Positions 9,327-18,819 of a stretch of DNA of 64,000 bases are shown piece by piece (the stretch's first letter is position 1; each line of letters starts with the position of its first letter). Source of the DNA: Mycolicibacterium baixiangningiae. GTDB taxonomy: Bacteria; Actinomycetota; Actinomycetes; Mycobacteriales; Mycobacteriaceae. Location of the stretch: positions 5,084,001 through 5,148,000 of the forward strand of contig NZ_CP066218.1 in assembly GCF_016313185.1 (NCBI RefSeq). Reading direction: 5' to 3'. Under the pieces are notes generated by a model that was given only the letters and a program-made list of their open reading frames with translations, did no database searches and was not told where the DNA came from. The translations under genes were made by a program, and so were the position numbers.

Positions 9327-10375
9327 GACGTTCCGGCGGCGTCCTGTTCGCGCTTGATCTCCAGCGCGATGTCGATGAGCTGGTCTTCCTGACCACCGAT
9401 CAACTTCCGCTGTCCGGCGCGGTGCAACATCTTGTGCGCGGGCACGCCGTAACGCTCGGACTGCCGGATGGCGTGCTTGAGGAAGCTCGAATAGACACCC
9501 GAGTAACCCATGATGAGCGCATTGCGGTCCAGGAGGCATTCGGCGGGCATCGCCGGGGCCACGACCTCTTCCGCGGCGTCGGCGATGTCGAAGAAGTCGA
9601 TGCCGGTCTTGACGCCGATCTTGTCGAACACCCCGATGAGCGCCTCGACCGGCGCATTGCCCGCGCCGGCACCGAAGCGGCGGCACGACCCGTCGATCTG
9701 CTTGGCGCCCGCCCGCACCGCCTCCACCGAATTCGCCACGCCCAGACCGAGATTCTCGTGCCCATGGAATCCGACTTGAGCATCGTCACCGAGTTCGGCG
9801 ACGAGTGCGGCCACCCGGTCGCTGACGCCTTCGAGTACCAGCGCACCCGCGGAGTCGACGACGTAGACGCACTGGCAGCCGGCGTCGGCCATGATGCGCG
9901 CCTGCGCCGCGAGCTTCTCCGGCGGGATGGTGTGGCTCATCATGAGGAAGCCGACGGTCTCCAGGCCGAGTTCGCGTGCCAGCCCGAAGTGCTGGATCGA
10001 CACGTCGGCCTCGGTGCAGTGGGTGGCGATGCGGCAGATCTCCCCGCCGTTGTTCTGCGCCTCCTTGATGTCCTCCTTGGTGCCCACTCCGGGCAGCATG
10101 AGGAACGCGATCTTGGCTTCCTTGGCGGTCTCGGCCGCGAGCTTGATCAGTTCCTGCTCAGGCGTTTTCGAGAAGCCGTAGTTGAAGCTCGACCCGCCGA
10201 GGCCGTCACCGTGGGTCACCTCGATCACCGGCACACCGGCGGTGTCCAGCGCCGCGACGATGGACCGCACCTCGTCGGCGGTGAACTGGTGGCGTTTGTG
10301 GTGGGACCCGTCGCGCAGCGACGTATCCGTCATCCGCACGTCCCACATCGGGTTGAAGAAGATGTCGGTGCTCAT
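9323..10375 (-). CDS. hsaF: 4-hydroxy-2-oxovalerate aldolase
   Basis: A 350-residue DRE-TIM metallolyase that cleaves 4-hydroxy-2-oxohexanoate from steroid rings C/D to pyruvate and propionaldehyde, and channels the aldehyde to HsaG. The divalent metal and catalytic signature DTSLRDG occurs at 17-23, and the metal-binding HGHENLG near residue 205. The C-terminal communication domain ([24 protein letters not shown]) is present. The gene overlaps hsaG by 4 nt (ATGA), as expected for an obligate complex. It is the last gene of the hsaE-hsaG-hsaF unit, in the same order as Rv3536c-Rv3534c. Confidence 0.96.
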   Translation of the reverse strand: MSTDIFFNPMWDVRMTDTSLRDGSHHKRHQFTADEVRSIVAALDTAGVPVIEVTHGDGLGGSSFNYGFSKTPEQELIKLAAETAKEAKIAFLMLPGVGTKEDIKEAQNNGGEICRIATHCTEADVSIQHFGLARELGLETVGFLMMSHTIPPEKLAAQARIMADAGCQCVYVVDSAGALVLEGVSDRVAALVAELGDDAQVGFHGHENLGLGVANSVEAVRAGAKQIDGSCRRFGAGAGNAPVEALIGVFDKIGVKTGIDFFDIADAAEEVVAPAMPAECLLDRNALIMGYSGVYSSFLKHAIRQSERYGVPAHKMLHRAGQRKLIGGQEDQLIDIALEIKREQDAAGTS

Positions 10376-11304
10376 GACTGCGCACCTCCTGCCACTGAGA
10401 GGGATTCTTTTGCGATTTCCTCGCCGACCTTGGCGGCGGCCGCCGTCATGATGTCGAGGTTGCCCGCGTACGGCGGCAGGTAGTCGCCGGCGCCTTCGAC
10501 CTCCACGAACGTGGTCACCACGGCTTGGCCGCCGGAGTGCATCGAGGGGTCGTCGAACTGCGGGTCGTTGAGCAGGCGGTAGCCGGGCACATAGGTCTGC
10601 ACCTCGGCGACCACGTCGCGGATCGACTGGGCGATCGCGTCACGGTCCGCGTCTTCGGGGATGGCACAGAAGATGGTGTCGCGCATGATCATCGGCGGAT
10701 CCGCGGGGTTGAGGATGATGATCGCCTTACCGCGACGGGCCCCGCCGATCGTCTCCACACCCTTACTGGTGGTCTTGGTGAACTCGTCGATGTTGGCCCG
10801 CGTGCCGGGGCCTGCCGAACTCGACGACACGCTGGCCACGATCTCGGCGTACGGCACGGACGACCCCTGTTCGGCGACCGCGCGGGACACCGCGTAGACG
10901 ATCGGGATCGTCGCCTGGCCACCGCAGGTGATCATGTTGACGTTCGGGGCGTTGAGGTGTTCGCGCAGATTGGCCGGGGGGATCACGGCCGGGCCCACCG
11001 CCGCGGGGGTGAGGTCGATGGCGCGGATTCCCGCCTCCTCGTAGCGCGGTGCCGCCGCCTTGTGCACGTAGGCACTGGTGGCCTCGAAGACCAGATCGGG
11101 TTTCTCGTCCTGCGCGAGCAGCCAGTCCACCCCCTCGTGAGAGGTCTCGAGACCGAGCTTGCGTGCCCGCGCCAGACCTTCGGACTCGGGATCGATGCCG
11201 ATCATCCAGCGGGGTTCGAGGTACTCCGAACGCTGCAGTTTGTAGAGCAGATCAGTGCTGATGTTGCCGGACCCGACGATCGCGACTTGCAGCTTCTCCG
11301 GCAT
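10372..11304 (-). CDS. hsaG: acylating acetaldehyde/propionaldehyde dehydrogenase
   Basis: A 310-residue NAD- and CoA-dependent aldehyde dehydrogenase converting propionaldehyde or acetaldehyde to the acyl-CoA. The Rossmann loop GSGNIS occurs at 11-16 and the catalytic cysteine is Cys127 in [10 protein letters not shown]. It partners with HsaF for direct aldehyde channelling, and the two genes overlap by 4 nt. The start ATG at 11304 sits 28 bp after the hsaE stop, so the three genes are probably one transcript driven from the hsaE/kstD spacer. Confidence 0.96.
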   Translation of the reverse strand: MPEKLQVAIVGSGNISTDLLYKLQRSEYLEPRWMIGIDPESEGLARARKLGLETSHEGVDWLLAQDEKPDLVFEATSAYVHKAAAPRYEEAGIRAIDLTPAAVGPAVIPPANLREHLNAPNVNMITCGGQATIPIVYAVSRAVAEQGSSVPYAEIVASVSSSSAGPGTRANIDEFTKTTSKGVETIGGARRGKAIIILNPADPPMIMRDTIFCAIPEDADRDAIAQSIRDVVAEVQTYVPGYRLLNDPQFDDPSMHSGGQAVVTTFVEVEGAGDYLPPYAGNLDIMTAAAAKVGEEIAKESLSVAGGAQS

Positions 11305-11332
11305 ATGACTCTCCCTGTGCTGTTCGAAGAGC

Positions 11333-12118
11333 TCACTCGAAAGTGAGTTGGACTGAACCTAACCCGGCGAAGTCGGCGACGAAATGGCTCCCGGGAGGTG
11401 CATCTATCGCACGCGTGCACGAGCCCGGCAACACGATGTCCCCGGCCCGCAGGCGCACACCGAAACCCTCGACCTTGCGGGCCAGCCATGCCACCGCGGT
11501 CACCGGATTGCCCAGCACCGCATCGCTGCGGCCCTCGGCGACCGTCTCACCGTTGTTGGTGAGCACCGCGTCGATGGATCTGATGTCGATGTCCTTGGGT
11601 GACACCCGTGCCTCGCCGAGCACCCAACCCGCCGACGAGGCGTTGTCGGCGATCGTGTCGCAGAGCTTGATCTTCCAGTCGTTGATGCGGGTGTCGATCA
11701 ACTCGATCGCCGGGGCGAACGCCGCGGTGGCCGCGAGTACGTCCTCCTCGGTGCAGCCCGCGCCCGGCAGATCGTCGGCGAGGATGAAACCGACCTCGAC
11801 CTCGACGCGGGGATAGAGGTAGTTCGCCGATACGACGGGCTTGTCCTCGTAGACAGCCATATCGTCGAGGAGATGCCCGTAATCGGGTTCGTCGACGCCC
11901 ATCATCTTCTGCATGGCCTCCGACGACAGGCCGACCTTGTGGCCGATGATGCGGGCGCCTTCGGCGACCTTCTGGCGGATGTTGATCAGCTGGATCTCGT
12001 AGGCGTCGACGACATCGATGTCCGGGTGGCGGTCGGTCAGGGGTTTCAACGAGACCCGGCTGCGCTCGGCTTGGACAAGGTCGGCGGCCAGCTGCTCACG
12101 CACCTCGGAACTGAGCAT
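11333..12118 (-). CDS. hsaE: 2-hydroxypenta-2,4-dienoate hydratase (2-hydroxyhexa-2,4-dienoate hydratase)
   Basis: A 261-residue member of the FAH-like hydratase family that adds water to the 2-hydroxyhexadienoate released from the steroid A ring. Visible family motifs are GHKVGLSS (about 59-66), the metal-ligand region [18 protein letters not shown] and the C-terminal [12 protein letters not shown]. It is the first gene of the hsaEGF unit, 73 bp from divergent kstD, with a KstR-type box in the spacer. Same order as Rv3536c/Rv3537. Confidence 0.95.
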   Translation of the reverse strand: MLSSEVREQLAADLVQAERSRVSLKPLTDRHPDIDVVDAYEIQLINIRQKVAEGARIIGHKVGLSSEAMQKMMGVDEPDYGHLLDDMAVYEDKPVVSANYLYPRVEVEVGFILADDLPGAGCTEEDVLAATAAFAPAIELIDTRINDWKIKLCDTIADNASSAGWVLGEARVSPKDIDIRSIDAVLTNNGETVAEGRSDAVLGNPVTAVAWLARKVEGFGVRLRAGDIVLPGSCTRAIDAPPGSHFVADFAGLGSVQLTFE

Positions 12119-12176
12119 CTAGGTGAAGTCCCCTCGTTTCGTCGACCGGCGCGGTTGTGGGTCGGCCGGGCAATTC

Positions 12177-12190
12177 TATAACGTGTTCTA
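12177..12190. promoter_or_regulatory. KstR-type operator in the hsaE/kstD spacer
   Basis: TATAACGTGTTCTA matches TnnAACnnGTTnnA exactly and ends 1 bp before the kstD start codon, so repression of kstD and of the divergent hsaEGF unit by KstR is expected. The proximity to the ATG suggests that kstD mRNA is leaderless or that the operator overlaps the transcription start. Confidence 0.85.
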
Positions 12191-12191
12191 C

Positions 12192-13880
12192 ATGACCGGA
12201 CAGGAGTACGACGTCGTCGTGGTGGGCAGCGGTGCGGCCGGCATGGTCGCCGCCCTCACCGCAGCTCATCGGGGTCTCTCGACGATAGTCGTTGAGAAGG
12301 CCCCGCACTATGGGGGTTCCACTGCGCGGTCAGGTGGCGGCGTATGGATCCCGAACAGCGAAGTCCTCAAGCGTGACGGGGTCAAGGACACGCCCGAAGC
12401 GGCCCGTCAGTACCTGCACGCGATCATCGGCGATGTCGTCGAACCGGAACGCATCGACACCTACCTCGAGCGCGGACCGGAGATGCTGTCGTTCGTGCTC
12501 GAGCACTCGCCGCTGAAGCTGTGCTGGGTGCCGGGATACGCCGACTACTACCCCGAGGCGCCCGGCGGCAAGGCGACCGGACGGTCGGTGGAACCCAAGC
12601 CGTTCGACGCCAAGAAGCTCGGCGAGGACATGGCCGGCCTCGAACCGCCGTACGGCAAGGTGCCGATGAACATGGTGGTCATGCAGCAGGACTACGTGCG
12701 GCTCAACCAGCTCAAGCGGCACCCGCGCGGGGTGCTGCGCAGCCTCAAGGTCGGCGTCCGCTCAGTATGGGCCAACGCCACCGGCAAGAACCTCGTCGGG
12801 ATGGGGCGCGCGCTGATCGCCCCGCTGCGGATCGCGTTGCGCGAAGCCGGAGTACCGGTGCTGCTCAACACCGCTCTGACCGATCTGTATGTAGAAGACG
12901 GCGTGGTCCGCGGGATCTACGTGCGCGATATGACGGCTCCCGAATCCGACGAGCCGACGCTCATCCGCGCGCGTCGAGGGGTGATCCTGGGCTCCGGCGG
13001 TTTCGAGCACAACGAGCAGATGCGGGTGAAGTACCAGCGCGCCCCGATCACCACCGAGTGGACCGTCGGCGCACAGGCGAATACCGGCGACGGCATCCTG
13101 GCCGCCGAGAAGCTCGGCGCCGCATTGGATGTCATGGAGGACGCGTGGTGGGGCCCGACGGTGCCGCTGGTCGGCGCGCCGTGGTTCGCCCTGTCCGAGC
13201 GCAACTCCCCCGGCTCCATCATCGTCAACATGTCGGGCAAGCGGTTCATGAACGAATCGATGCCCTACGTCGAGGCCTGCCACCACATGTACGGCGGCCA
13301 ATACGGGCAGGGCCAAGGGCCCGGCGAGAACATCCCGGCGTGGCTGGTCTTCGACCAGCAGTATCGCGACCGTTACATCTTCGCCGGTTTGCAGCCAGGA
13401 CAACGGATTCCGCGCAAGTGGCTGGAGTCCGGTGTCATCGTCAAGGCGGACAGTCTGGCGGAACTGGCGGAGAAGACCGGGCTGCCCGCCGATGCTCTGG
13501 GCGCGACGATCGAGCGGTTCAACGGCTTCGCGCGCACCGGCGTCGACGCCGACTTCCACCGCGGCGAGAGCGCCTACGACCGCTACTACGGTGACCCCAC
13601 CAACAAGCCGAACCCCAACCTCGGTGAGATCAGCCACGGACCGTTCTACGCGGCCAAGATGGTGCCGGGCGACCTCGGCACCAAGGGCGGGGTGCGCACC
13701 GACGTCAACGGCCGGGCGCTTCGCGACGACGGTTCGGTGATCGAGGGTCTGTACGCCGCGGGCAACGTCAGCGCACCGGTCATGGGGCACACGTATCCCG
13801 GTCCGGGCGGGACCATCGGCCCGGCGATGACGTTCGGTTACCTTGCGGCGCTCGACCTGGCGTCGGCCGGAAAGAACTGA
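12192..13880 (+). CDS. kstD: 3-ketosteroid delta1-dehydrogenase
   Basis: A 562-residue FAD enzyme that introduces the C1-C2 double bond in ring A of 3-oxo-4-ene steroids, a step needed for ring-B opening. The dinucleotide-binding GSGAAGMVAA lies at about 12-21, with the FAD contact GGSTARSGGGVWIP near 42-55. The C-terminal FAD-binding/active region reads GHTYPGPGGTIGPAMTFG. I chose ATG 12192; a longer frame from 12123 would run through the KstR box. Four nucleotides separate it from the next gene, indicating an operon. Confidence 0.96.
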   Translation: MTGQEYDVVVVGSGAAGMVAALTAAHRGLSTIVVEKAPHYGGSTARSGGGVWIPNSEVLKRDGVKDTPEAARQYLHAIIGDVVEPERIDTYLERGPEMLSFVLEHSPLKLCWVPGYADYYPEAPGGKATGRSVEPKPFDAKKLGEDMAGLEPPYGKVPMNMVVMQQDYVRLNQLKRHPRGVLRSLKVGVRSVWANATGKNLVGMGRALIAPLRIALREAGVPVLLNTALTDLYVEDGVVRGIYVRDMTAPESDEPTLIRARRGVILGSGGFEHNEQMRVKYQRAPITTEWTVGAQANTGDGILAAEKLGAALDVMEDAWWGPTVPLVGAPWFALSERNSPGSIIVNMSGKRFMNESMPYVEACHHMYGGQYGQGQGPGENIPAWLVFDQQYRDRYIFAGLQPGQRIPRKWLESGVIVKADSLAELAEKTGLPADALGATIERFNGFARTGVDADFHRGESAYDRYYGDPTNKPNPNLGEISHGPFYAAKMVPGDLGTKGGVRTDVNGRALRDDGSVIEGLYAAGNVSAPVMGHTYPGPGGTIGPAMTFGYLAALDLASAGKN

Positions 13881-13884
13881 CGCC

Positions 13885-14745
13885 GTGCCGATCAACCTGG
13901 ACGAGGCGCTGGGCGCCGAGCTGCCCCCCGCCGAGTTCTCGTGGACGAGCAGCGATGTGCAGCTCTACCACCTCGGCCTGGGCGCGGGTGTGGATCCGAT
14001 GGATCCGCGCGAACTGCAGTACCTGGTGGACAACACCCCGCAGGTGCTGCCGACGTTCGGCAATGTGGCGCAGAGCTTCCACATGACCGAACCACCGTCG
14101 GTGAAGTTTCCCGGTATCGACATCGAGCTGTCGAAGGTGCTGCACGGCAGCGAGGCGGTGACCGTCCCTGGGCCGATCCCGCCGTCGGGCACCGGGACGG
14201 CGGTGACCCGGTTCACCGACATCTGGGACAAGGGCAAGGCCGCGGTCATCTGGTCGGAGACCACGGTCACCGATCCCGACGGCACGCTGCTGTGGACGCA
14301 GAAGCGGTCGATCTTCGCGCGCGGCGAGGGCGGATTCGGTGGCGAACGGGGCCCGTCGACGTCGGCCGAACCGCCGGACCGCGCACCCGACGCCGAGATC
14401 GACCTGCCGATCCTGCCGCAGCAGGCCCTGCTGTACCGGTTGTGCGGCGACCGCAACCCCCTGCACTCCGACCCGGAATTCGCTGCGGCAGCAGGGTTTC
14501 CGCGACCGATCCTGCACGGGCTGTGCACATACGGCATCGCGTGCAAGGCGATCGTGGATGCGTTCCTCGACGGTGACGTCTCGCGGGTGAGTTCCTATGG
14601 CGCCCGGTTCGCCGGTGTGGTCTTCCCGGGTGAGACGCTGCGGGCCAACGTGTGGAAAGAGAACGACACGCTGGTCGCGACGATCACCGCGCCCGGCCGC
14701 GACAACGCCCTGGCGCTGTCGGGTGTGGAGCTGGTCCCGGCGTAG
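13885..14745 (+). CDS. chsH3: MaoC-type (R)-enoyl-CoA hydratase of sterol side-chain oxidation (Rv3538 homologue)
   Basis: A 286-residue double-hotdog protein. The C-terminal hotdog carries the hydratase-2 motif with catalytic Asp and His (GDRNPLHSDPEFAAAAGFPRPILHG region, about residues 186-210); the N-terminal hotdog lacks it, as in eukaryote-type R-hydratases. In M. tuberculosis the equivalent protein hydrates a 24-carbon enoyl-CoA side-chain intermediate; older annotations call it hsd4B. The GTG start is 4 nt after the kstD stop. It is the last recognisable sterol gene before a 24.6-kb accessory block, and converges on a GntR gene across 12 bp. Confidence 0.9.
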   Translation: MPINLDEALGAELPPAEFSWTSSDVQLYHLGLGAGVDPMDPRELQYLVDNTPQVLPTFGNVAQSFHMTEPPSVKFPGIDIELSKVLHGSEAVTVPGPIPPSGTGTAVTRFTDIWDKGKAAVIWSETTVTDPDGTLLWTQKRSIFARGEGGFGGERGPSTSAEPPDRAPDAEIDLPILPQQALLYRLCGDRNPLHSDPEFAAAAGFPRPILHGLCTYGIACKAIVDAFLDGDVSRVSSYGARFAGVVFPGETLRANVWKENDTLVATITAPGRDNALALSGVELVPA

Positions 14746-14757
14746 TTGTCGGTACGC

Positions 14758-15447
14758 CTAGTCCGCGTCCGCGCGGCTGATGTCGGCCTCCTTGCATTCG
14801 GCCGCCAACTGCGAGAGGGTCTGCCAGTTGCGTTCGGTCGCCTCGGCGGCCGCGTCCGCGTCACCCTGACGGCACAGTTCGATGATCTGCTCGTGCTGGG
14901 CGATCGACTCCCGTCCGGAAAGCGATGAGAAGCGGAGGTGCTCCAAGCGGCGGAGCACCGGGGTGACCTGCTCGAGGACCTGTCCGATCACCTCGTTCTC
15001 GCATGCCACCACCGCCACTCGGTGAAACTCGTCGTCGCTGCGGATCGCCGCGTCGGCGTCGCCACGGTCCAGGGCGTCTGCGAACTGCCCGTTGGCCCGC
15101 GCCATCGACTCGAAGTCGTTGTCGCCCATCAGCGGAACAGCCGTGCGTACGGCAAGCGCGTGCATCGCCGCGGCGACACTCTGAGCATTGAGCACCGCCT
15201 GCCGTTCGATAGACGACACCACCGTCGAACGCCCCGGCGTGGTGTGCACCAGACCGGCGACCTCCAGGCGCGCGAGCGCCTCCCGGATGGGTGTCCGACT
15301 GATCCCCAGCCATTCCTCGAGCTCGGGGTCACGGAGCTTTTCCCCCGGCGCCAGGGTGCCGTTGACTATGGCGTCGCGGATCGAAACATATGCCTGATCG
15401 CGTAACAACGACCGGGTGTGTTTTCCCCGCTCCACCGGCACTGGCAT
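14758..15447 (-). CDS. GntR/FadR-family transcriptional regulator (FCD domain)
   Basis: A 229-residue regulator. The N-terminal winged HTH covers about 14-80 (LRDQAYVSIRDAIVNGTLAPGEKL, then LGISRTPIREALARLEVAGLV). The C-terminal all-helical FCD ligand domain contains the metal-binding pattern with Asp in DDEFHRV and His in AQHEQII. FCD regulators usually sense carboxylates. The gene lies 25 bp downstream of a GMC oxidoreductase in the same direction and is likely its local regulator. Just upstream of the ATG is an AT-rich ACGTATCGTATAT stretch that could be an autoregulatory site; this is weak. Confidence 0.92.
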   Translation of the reverse strand: MPVPVERGKHTRSLLRDQAYVSIRDAIVNGTLAPGEKLRDPELEEWLGISRTPIREALARLEVAGLVHTTPGRSTVVSSIERQAVLNAQSVAAAMHALAVRTAVPLMGDNDFESMARANGQFADALDRGDADAAIRSDDEFHRVAVVACENEVIGQVLEQVTPVLRRLEHLRFSSLSGRESIAQHEQIIELCRQGDADAAAEATERNWQTLSQLAAECKEADISRADAD

Positions 15448-15472
15448 GCAACGTATCGTATATCACCGCTGG

Positions 15473-16999
15473 TCAGGCGCATGACCGCATCAGGTCGGCG
15501 GCCTTCTCACCGATCATGACGGTCGCGGCGTTCGTGTTGACAGGCACGATCCTGGGCATGATCGAGGCGTCGGCCACGCGCAGGCCGGCCAGACCGTGCA
15601 CCCTCAGCCCAGGGTCGACTACCGCGTCGGGGCCGGTGCCCATCGCACAACTGCCGACCGGGTGGTAGTAGGTGCTGGTGGCGGCAGCGAGGAAGTTCCG
15701 CAGCGCCGCCTTGTCGGTCACGTCCGGCCCGGGGAGCACCTCGCGACCGCGCCATGCCGCGAAGGGTGCGCTGGCCGCGATCTCGCGGGCGACGGTCAAT
15801 CCGTGAATCATCCTGCGCACATCGGATTCAGCCCCGAGGTAGTTCGGGTCGATCAGCGGCGGAGTCGCCGGGTCCGGTCCCGCGAGGCGGATCGAACCGC
15901 GGGCATCGGGCACCGTGGCGACCGCGAGGGTGAAGCTGTTCGCGGGCGCGGCGAGGTGCGCGGGGTGGAACGGGACGTGGATGAACATCAACTGCATGTC
16001 CGGACCGGTGAGCGATTCGTCGCTGCGCCACAGCATCGACGTCTCGGCGTGGTTGGTCCGCCCCGCGGGGATCGTCTGAGCCGCCTCGTAGGTGACGCCG
16101 CACAGCGGGTGGTCGTGCAGATTGCGTCCCACCCCCGGCAGATCGTGCACGACGTCGACGCCGGCGGTTTCCAGTTCGGCCGCGGGCCCGATGCCGGACA
16201 GCAGCAGTAACCGGGGCGAGTCCACGGCACCCGCGCTCACCACCACCTCGGTGTCGGCGTATGCACACACCAATTCGCGGTCCCGCTCGAAGCGCACCGC
16301 GACGCAACGCTGTCCGACGAACAGGAGCTTGTGCGCGCGAGACCCGGTAGAGACGGTGAGGTTGGGCCGGCGCTCGGCCACCGGGTGCAGGTACGCGGCG
16401 GCGACGCTCTGCCGGGCGCCCGAGGAGATCGCCAGGTCGTGCCAGCCGGCGCCCTCCGCGACGGCGCCGTTGAAATCGTCGGTCGACGGGAACCCGACCG
16501 CGGCCGCACCGTCGAGGAAGACCTGCGACAGCGGGTTGGCGTCGGCGGCGGAGGCCGGAGCCGGCGACATCGGCCCGTCGGTGCCGCGATAACGCGGATC
16601 GCCCCCGCTGACCGTCTCCATGCGCCGGAAGTGCGGCAGCACGGACGCGTAGTCCCAGCCGGTGCAGCCGGACTTGGCCCAGTTGTCAAAGTCGTCCGGG
16701 TGGCCGCGCAGGTGCACCATCGCGTTGATACTGCTGCTCCCGCCGAGCGTGTGCCCGCGCGGCCAGTTGTGTTCGAGCCCAACGGTTCCCGGCTGCGCAA
16801 CGGTGCGGTAGCCGTAGTCGACCTCGGTGCCCCACAGCGCCGGCCATGCCGGTGGCGCGGCGATCTCGGGTCGGGTGTCGGCCTGCCCGGATTCGAGTAG
16901 CAGGACCCGGGTGGCCGGGTCCTCCGAGAGCCGCGTGGCGATCACACAACCGGCCGATCCGGCGCCGATCACCACGTAGTCGTAATGTTCGTCAAGCAT
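15473..16999 (-). CDS. GMC-family FAD-dependent oxidoreductase (choline dehydrogenase-like)
   Basis: A 508-residue flavoprotein. The FAD-binding loop VIGAGSAGCVIATRLSE is at 10-26, the second GMC signature is GHTLGGSSSINAMVHLRG, and the C-terminal substrate domain has the conserved YHPVGSCAMG with the catalytic His and a later Asn in VNTNAATVMIGEKAAD. Members oxidise alcohols such as choline, glucose or polyethylene glycol. I chose ATG 16999 with GGA 7 nt upstream; a TTG at 17011 is possible. It lies directly behind the hydroxyquinol dioxygenase-like gene, suggesting an aromatic or alcohol catabolic role, but the substrate cannot be assigned. Confidence 0.9.
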   Translation of the reverse strand: MLDEHYDYVVIGAGSAGCVIATRLSEDPATRVLLLESGQADTRPEIAAPPAWPALWGTEVDYGYRTVAQPGTVGLEHNWPRGHTLGGSSSINAMVHLRGHPDDFDNWAKSGCTGWDYASVLPHFRRMETVSGGDPRYRGTDGPMSPAPASAADANPLSQVFLDGAAAVGFPSTDDFNGAVAEGAGWHDLAISSGARQSVAAAYLHPVAERRPNLTVSTGSRAHKLLFVGQRCVAVRFERDRELVCAYADTEVVVSAGAVDSPRLLLLSGIGPAAELETAGVDVVHDLPGVGRNLHDHPLCGVTYEAAQTIPAGRTNHAETSMLWRSDESLTGPDMQLMFIHVPFHPAHLAAPANSFTLAVATVPDARGSIRLAGPDPATPPLIDPNYLGAESDVRRMIHGLTVAREIAASAPFAAWRGREVLPGPDVTDKAALRNFLAAATSTYYHPVGSCAMGTGPDAVVDPGLRVHGLAGLRVADASIMPRIVPVNTNAATVMIGEKAADLMRSCA

Positions 17000-17011
17000 G
17001 TCGGTGTCCAA

Positions 17012-17908
17012 TCATGTTCGGCGAGTCAGCAATTCGGCTGCAGGATGAAGTCGTACGTCGCCAGGAGCCACGGCGCGTTCCACGTGCCCCCGTCCGGGGC
17101 GGGACCCGGCTCGCGCCGCTCGAACTCGACCACCCTTCGTACCGAACACGACGTCACTGTCGAGGTACTTCGCACCCTTCTGGAACAGGTGGGTGGTCAG
17201 CGGTTCGTAGCCCGGCACGTCGATCAGGAAATGGATGTGTGCGGGACGGAACGGCCTGATGTCGGTGTGCGAGATGAGCTCTCCGACAGGACCGTCCATC
17301 GGGATGGTGTAGCCGCGGGGTGCGACCGTCCGCAGGCAGTACGCCCCGTCCGGCTTCGAGGTGTACTTCGCGCGCAGCCTTGTCTCGTTCACGTCGAGCT
17401 GGGACTCGTAGGTTCCCTCCGGGTCGGCCTGCCACACGTCGAGCACCGCCCCGCCGACCGCGTCGCCGTCGAGGTCACGGACCATGCCGGTGACGAACAG
17501 CGGCACACCGGGCAGCCCGTCGGACATGTCGCCCCCGTACGCCAGTTCCGGTGAACCCGCAATGTGGAACGGTCCCAGCACTGTCGCGGGAGTGGCGCCC
17601 GGGTCGAGGCGGTGGTTCATGTCGACGACGAGCATCGACAGGCCCAGCACGTCCGAAGCGAGGATGAACTCCGCGCGCGTGTGGTCGCTGATCCGCCCGG
17701 TGCGGGCGAGCCACTGCATCGCGGCCATCCATTCGGGCTCCGTCAGCCGCACCTCGCGAGCGAAGTTGTGCAGGTTGCGCACCACCGCCTGCATGAGCTC
17801 CGCCAGCCTCGGATCGTGTGTGGTGCCGCAGCGCGCCACGGCGCGTTCAGTGATGTCCTTGTCGATGTCGTCGTCGATGTCGTCGTCGGGCACCAATTGC
17901 AGGTGCAT
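17012..17908 (-). pseudogene. hydroxyquinol/catechol 1,2-dioxygenase-like intradiol dioxygenase with a frameshifted C-terminus
   Basis: The family cleaves hydroxyquinol or catechol between the hydroxyls using Fe(III). The four ligands are all present at Tyr167, Tyr200, His224 and His226 (spacing as in hydroxyquinol 1,2-dioxygenases), with the N-terminal helical dimer domain in front. After residue 258 (DVVFGTK) the frame is lost. The +1 frame continues with VVEFERREPGPAPDGG and ends in the typical ATYDFILQPN, stopping at 17026. The shift lies at the GGG run at 17133-17135. The frame as read here instead runs to 17012 with an Arg/Ala-rich tail. ATG 17908 has AGGACTGGA upstream. This may be a sequencing error, a decayed gene, or a functional enzyme with an altered tail. 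Confidence 0.85.
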
Positions 17909-17948
17909 TCCAGTCCTTTCGCCGATAGATTGCATCTCGCTTGCGAGG

Positions 17949-17963
17949 TCTCCCTTGTGGAGA
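17949..17963. promoter_or_regulatory. MerR-type operator in the dioxygenase/merR spacer
   Basis: TCTCC-N5-GGAGA is a 15-bp hyphenated palindrome, preceded by GAGG, in the 75-bp spacer between the divergent dioxygenase and MerR-family genes. The same GAGGTCTCC-N5-GGAGA sequence recurs at 20963-20981 upstream of a SnoaL-like gene. MerR proteins characteristically bind such dyads between the -35 and -10 elements. Confidence 0.6.
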
Positions 17964-17983
17964 ACGCCAAAGGAGCCCCAGCC

Positions 17984-18806
17984 ATGCGTTCCGGACTGAC
18001 CATCGGAGAATTCGCCGCGTTGACGCGCTTGAGCGTGCGCACGCTGCGCCGCTACCACGAGGCCGGACTGCTCGAACCCGCGACGGTGGACCCGTTCACT
18101 GGCTATCGGTATTACTCGCCGGAGCAGATCCCGACCGCGCAGGTCATCCAGCCGTCTCCGCCAGCTCGACGTCCCGCTGTCCGAGGTCGAGGCCATTCTC
18201 GCCACCGAGGACCCCCGGGATCGGGCCGAGGTGATCGCGGGCCATCTCACACGCCTGGAAGCGGAGTTGGACCGCACCCGGGCTGCGGTCGTCTCACTGC
18301 GCCGACTGATGCGCCCCGAGCCCGGGCACCTCGACGTCGAGATGCGCTCGGTACCGGCCCGCACCGTCGCGGCGATCAGCGGGCACGTTCACCTCGACGA
18401 ATCCCTTGCCTGGTACGACGCCGCGATGGTCGAACTGGACGCGGCCTTCCCGCCCTCGGAACGCACCGGACCACCCGGCGGGCAGTACGCGAACGAGCTG
18501 TTCACCCACGGCGCCGGCGCCTTCACCGTCTACCGGCCGGTCCGCTCGCCCCGCCCGTCCGGACGCATCCGGGCCGTCGACCTCCCATCGGCAGACCTCG
18601 CCGTCACCGTCCACCCCGGACCGCACGACGACATCGACGTCACGTACGGCCGTCTCGGCGCCTGGGTGGTCGAGCACGCCCTGGCCGTCGCCGGACCGAT
18701 CCACGAGATCTACACGGTCGGCCCGCGGGACAGCGCGGATCCGTCGACGTGGCGCACGGAGATCGGCTGGCCGGTGTTTCACCTCGCGACGACGGTGCAG
18801 GCCTGA
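17984..18806 (+). pseudogene. MerR-family regulator with GyrI-like effector domain, interrupted by a frameshift
   Basis: The first 55 codons encode a typical MerR winged helix (TIGEFAALTRLSVRTLRRYHEAGLLEP, then DPFTGYRYYSPEQ). After GTC ATC (18143-18148) four bases, CAGC, stand where one codon is expected. The continuation RLRQLDVPLSEVEAIL is in the +1 frame from 18153, and runs through the dimerisation helix to a C-terminal GyrI/SRPBCC-like effector domain ending at 18806. A single inserted base, probably the A at 18150, explains it. A strong AAAGGAG lies 9 nt before ATG 17984. It is divergent from the dioxygenase-like gene. If real, the mutation removes the effector part; if it is a sequencing artefact, the intact protein has about 273 residues. 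Confidence 0.85.
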
Positions 18807-18819
18807 CACGCAGCCGATC

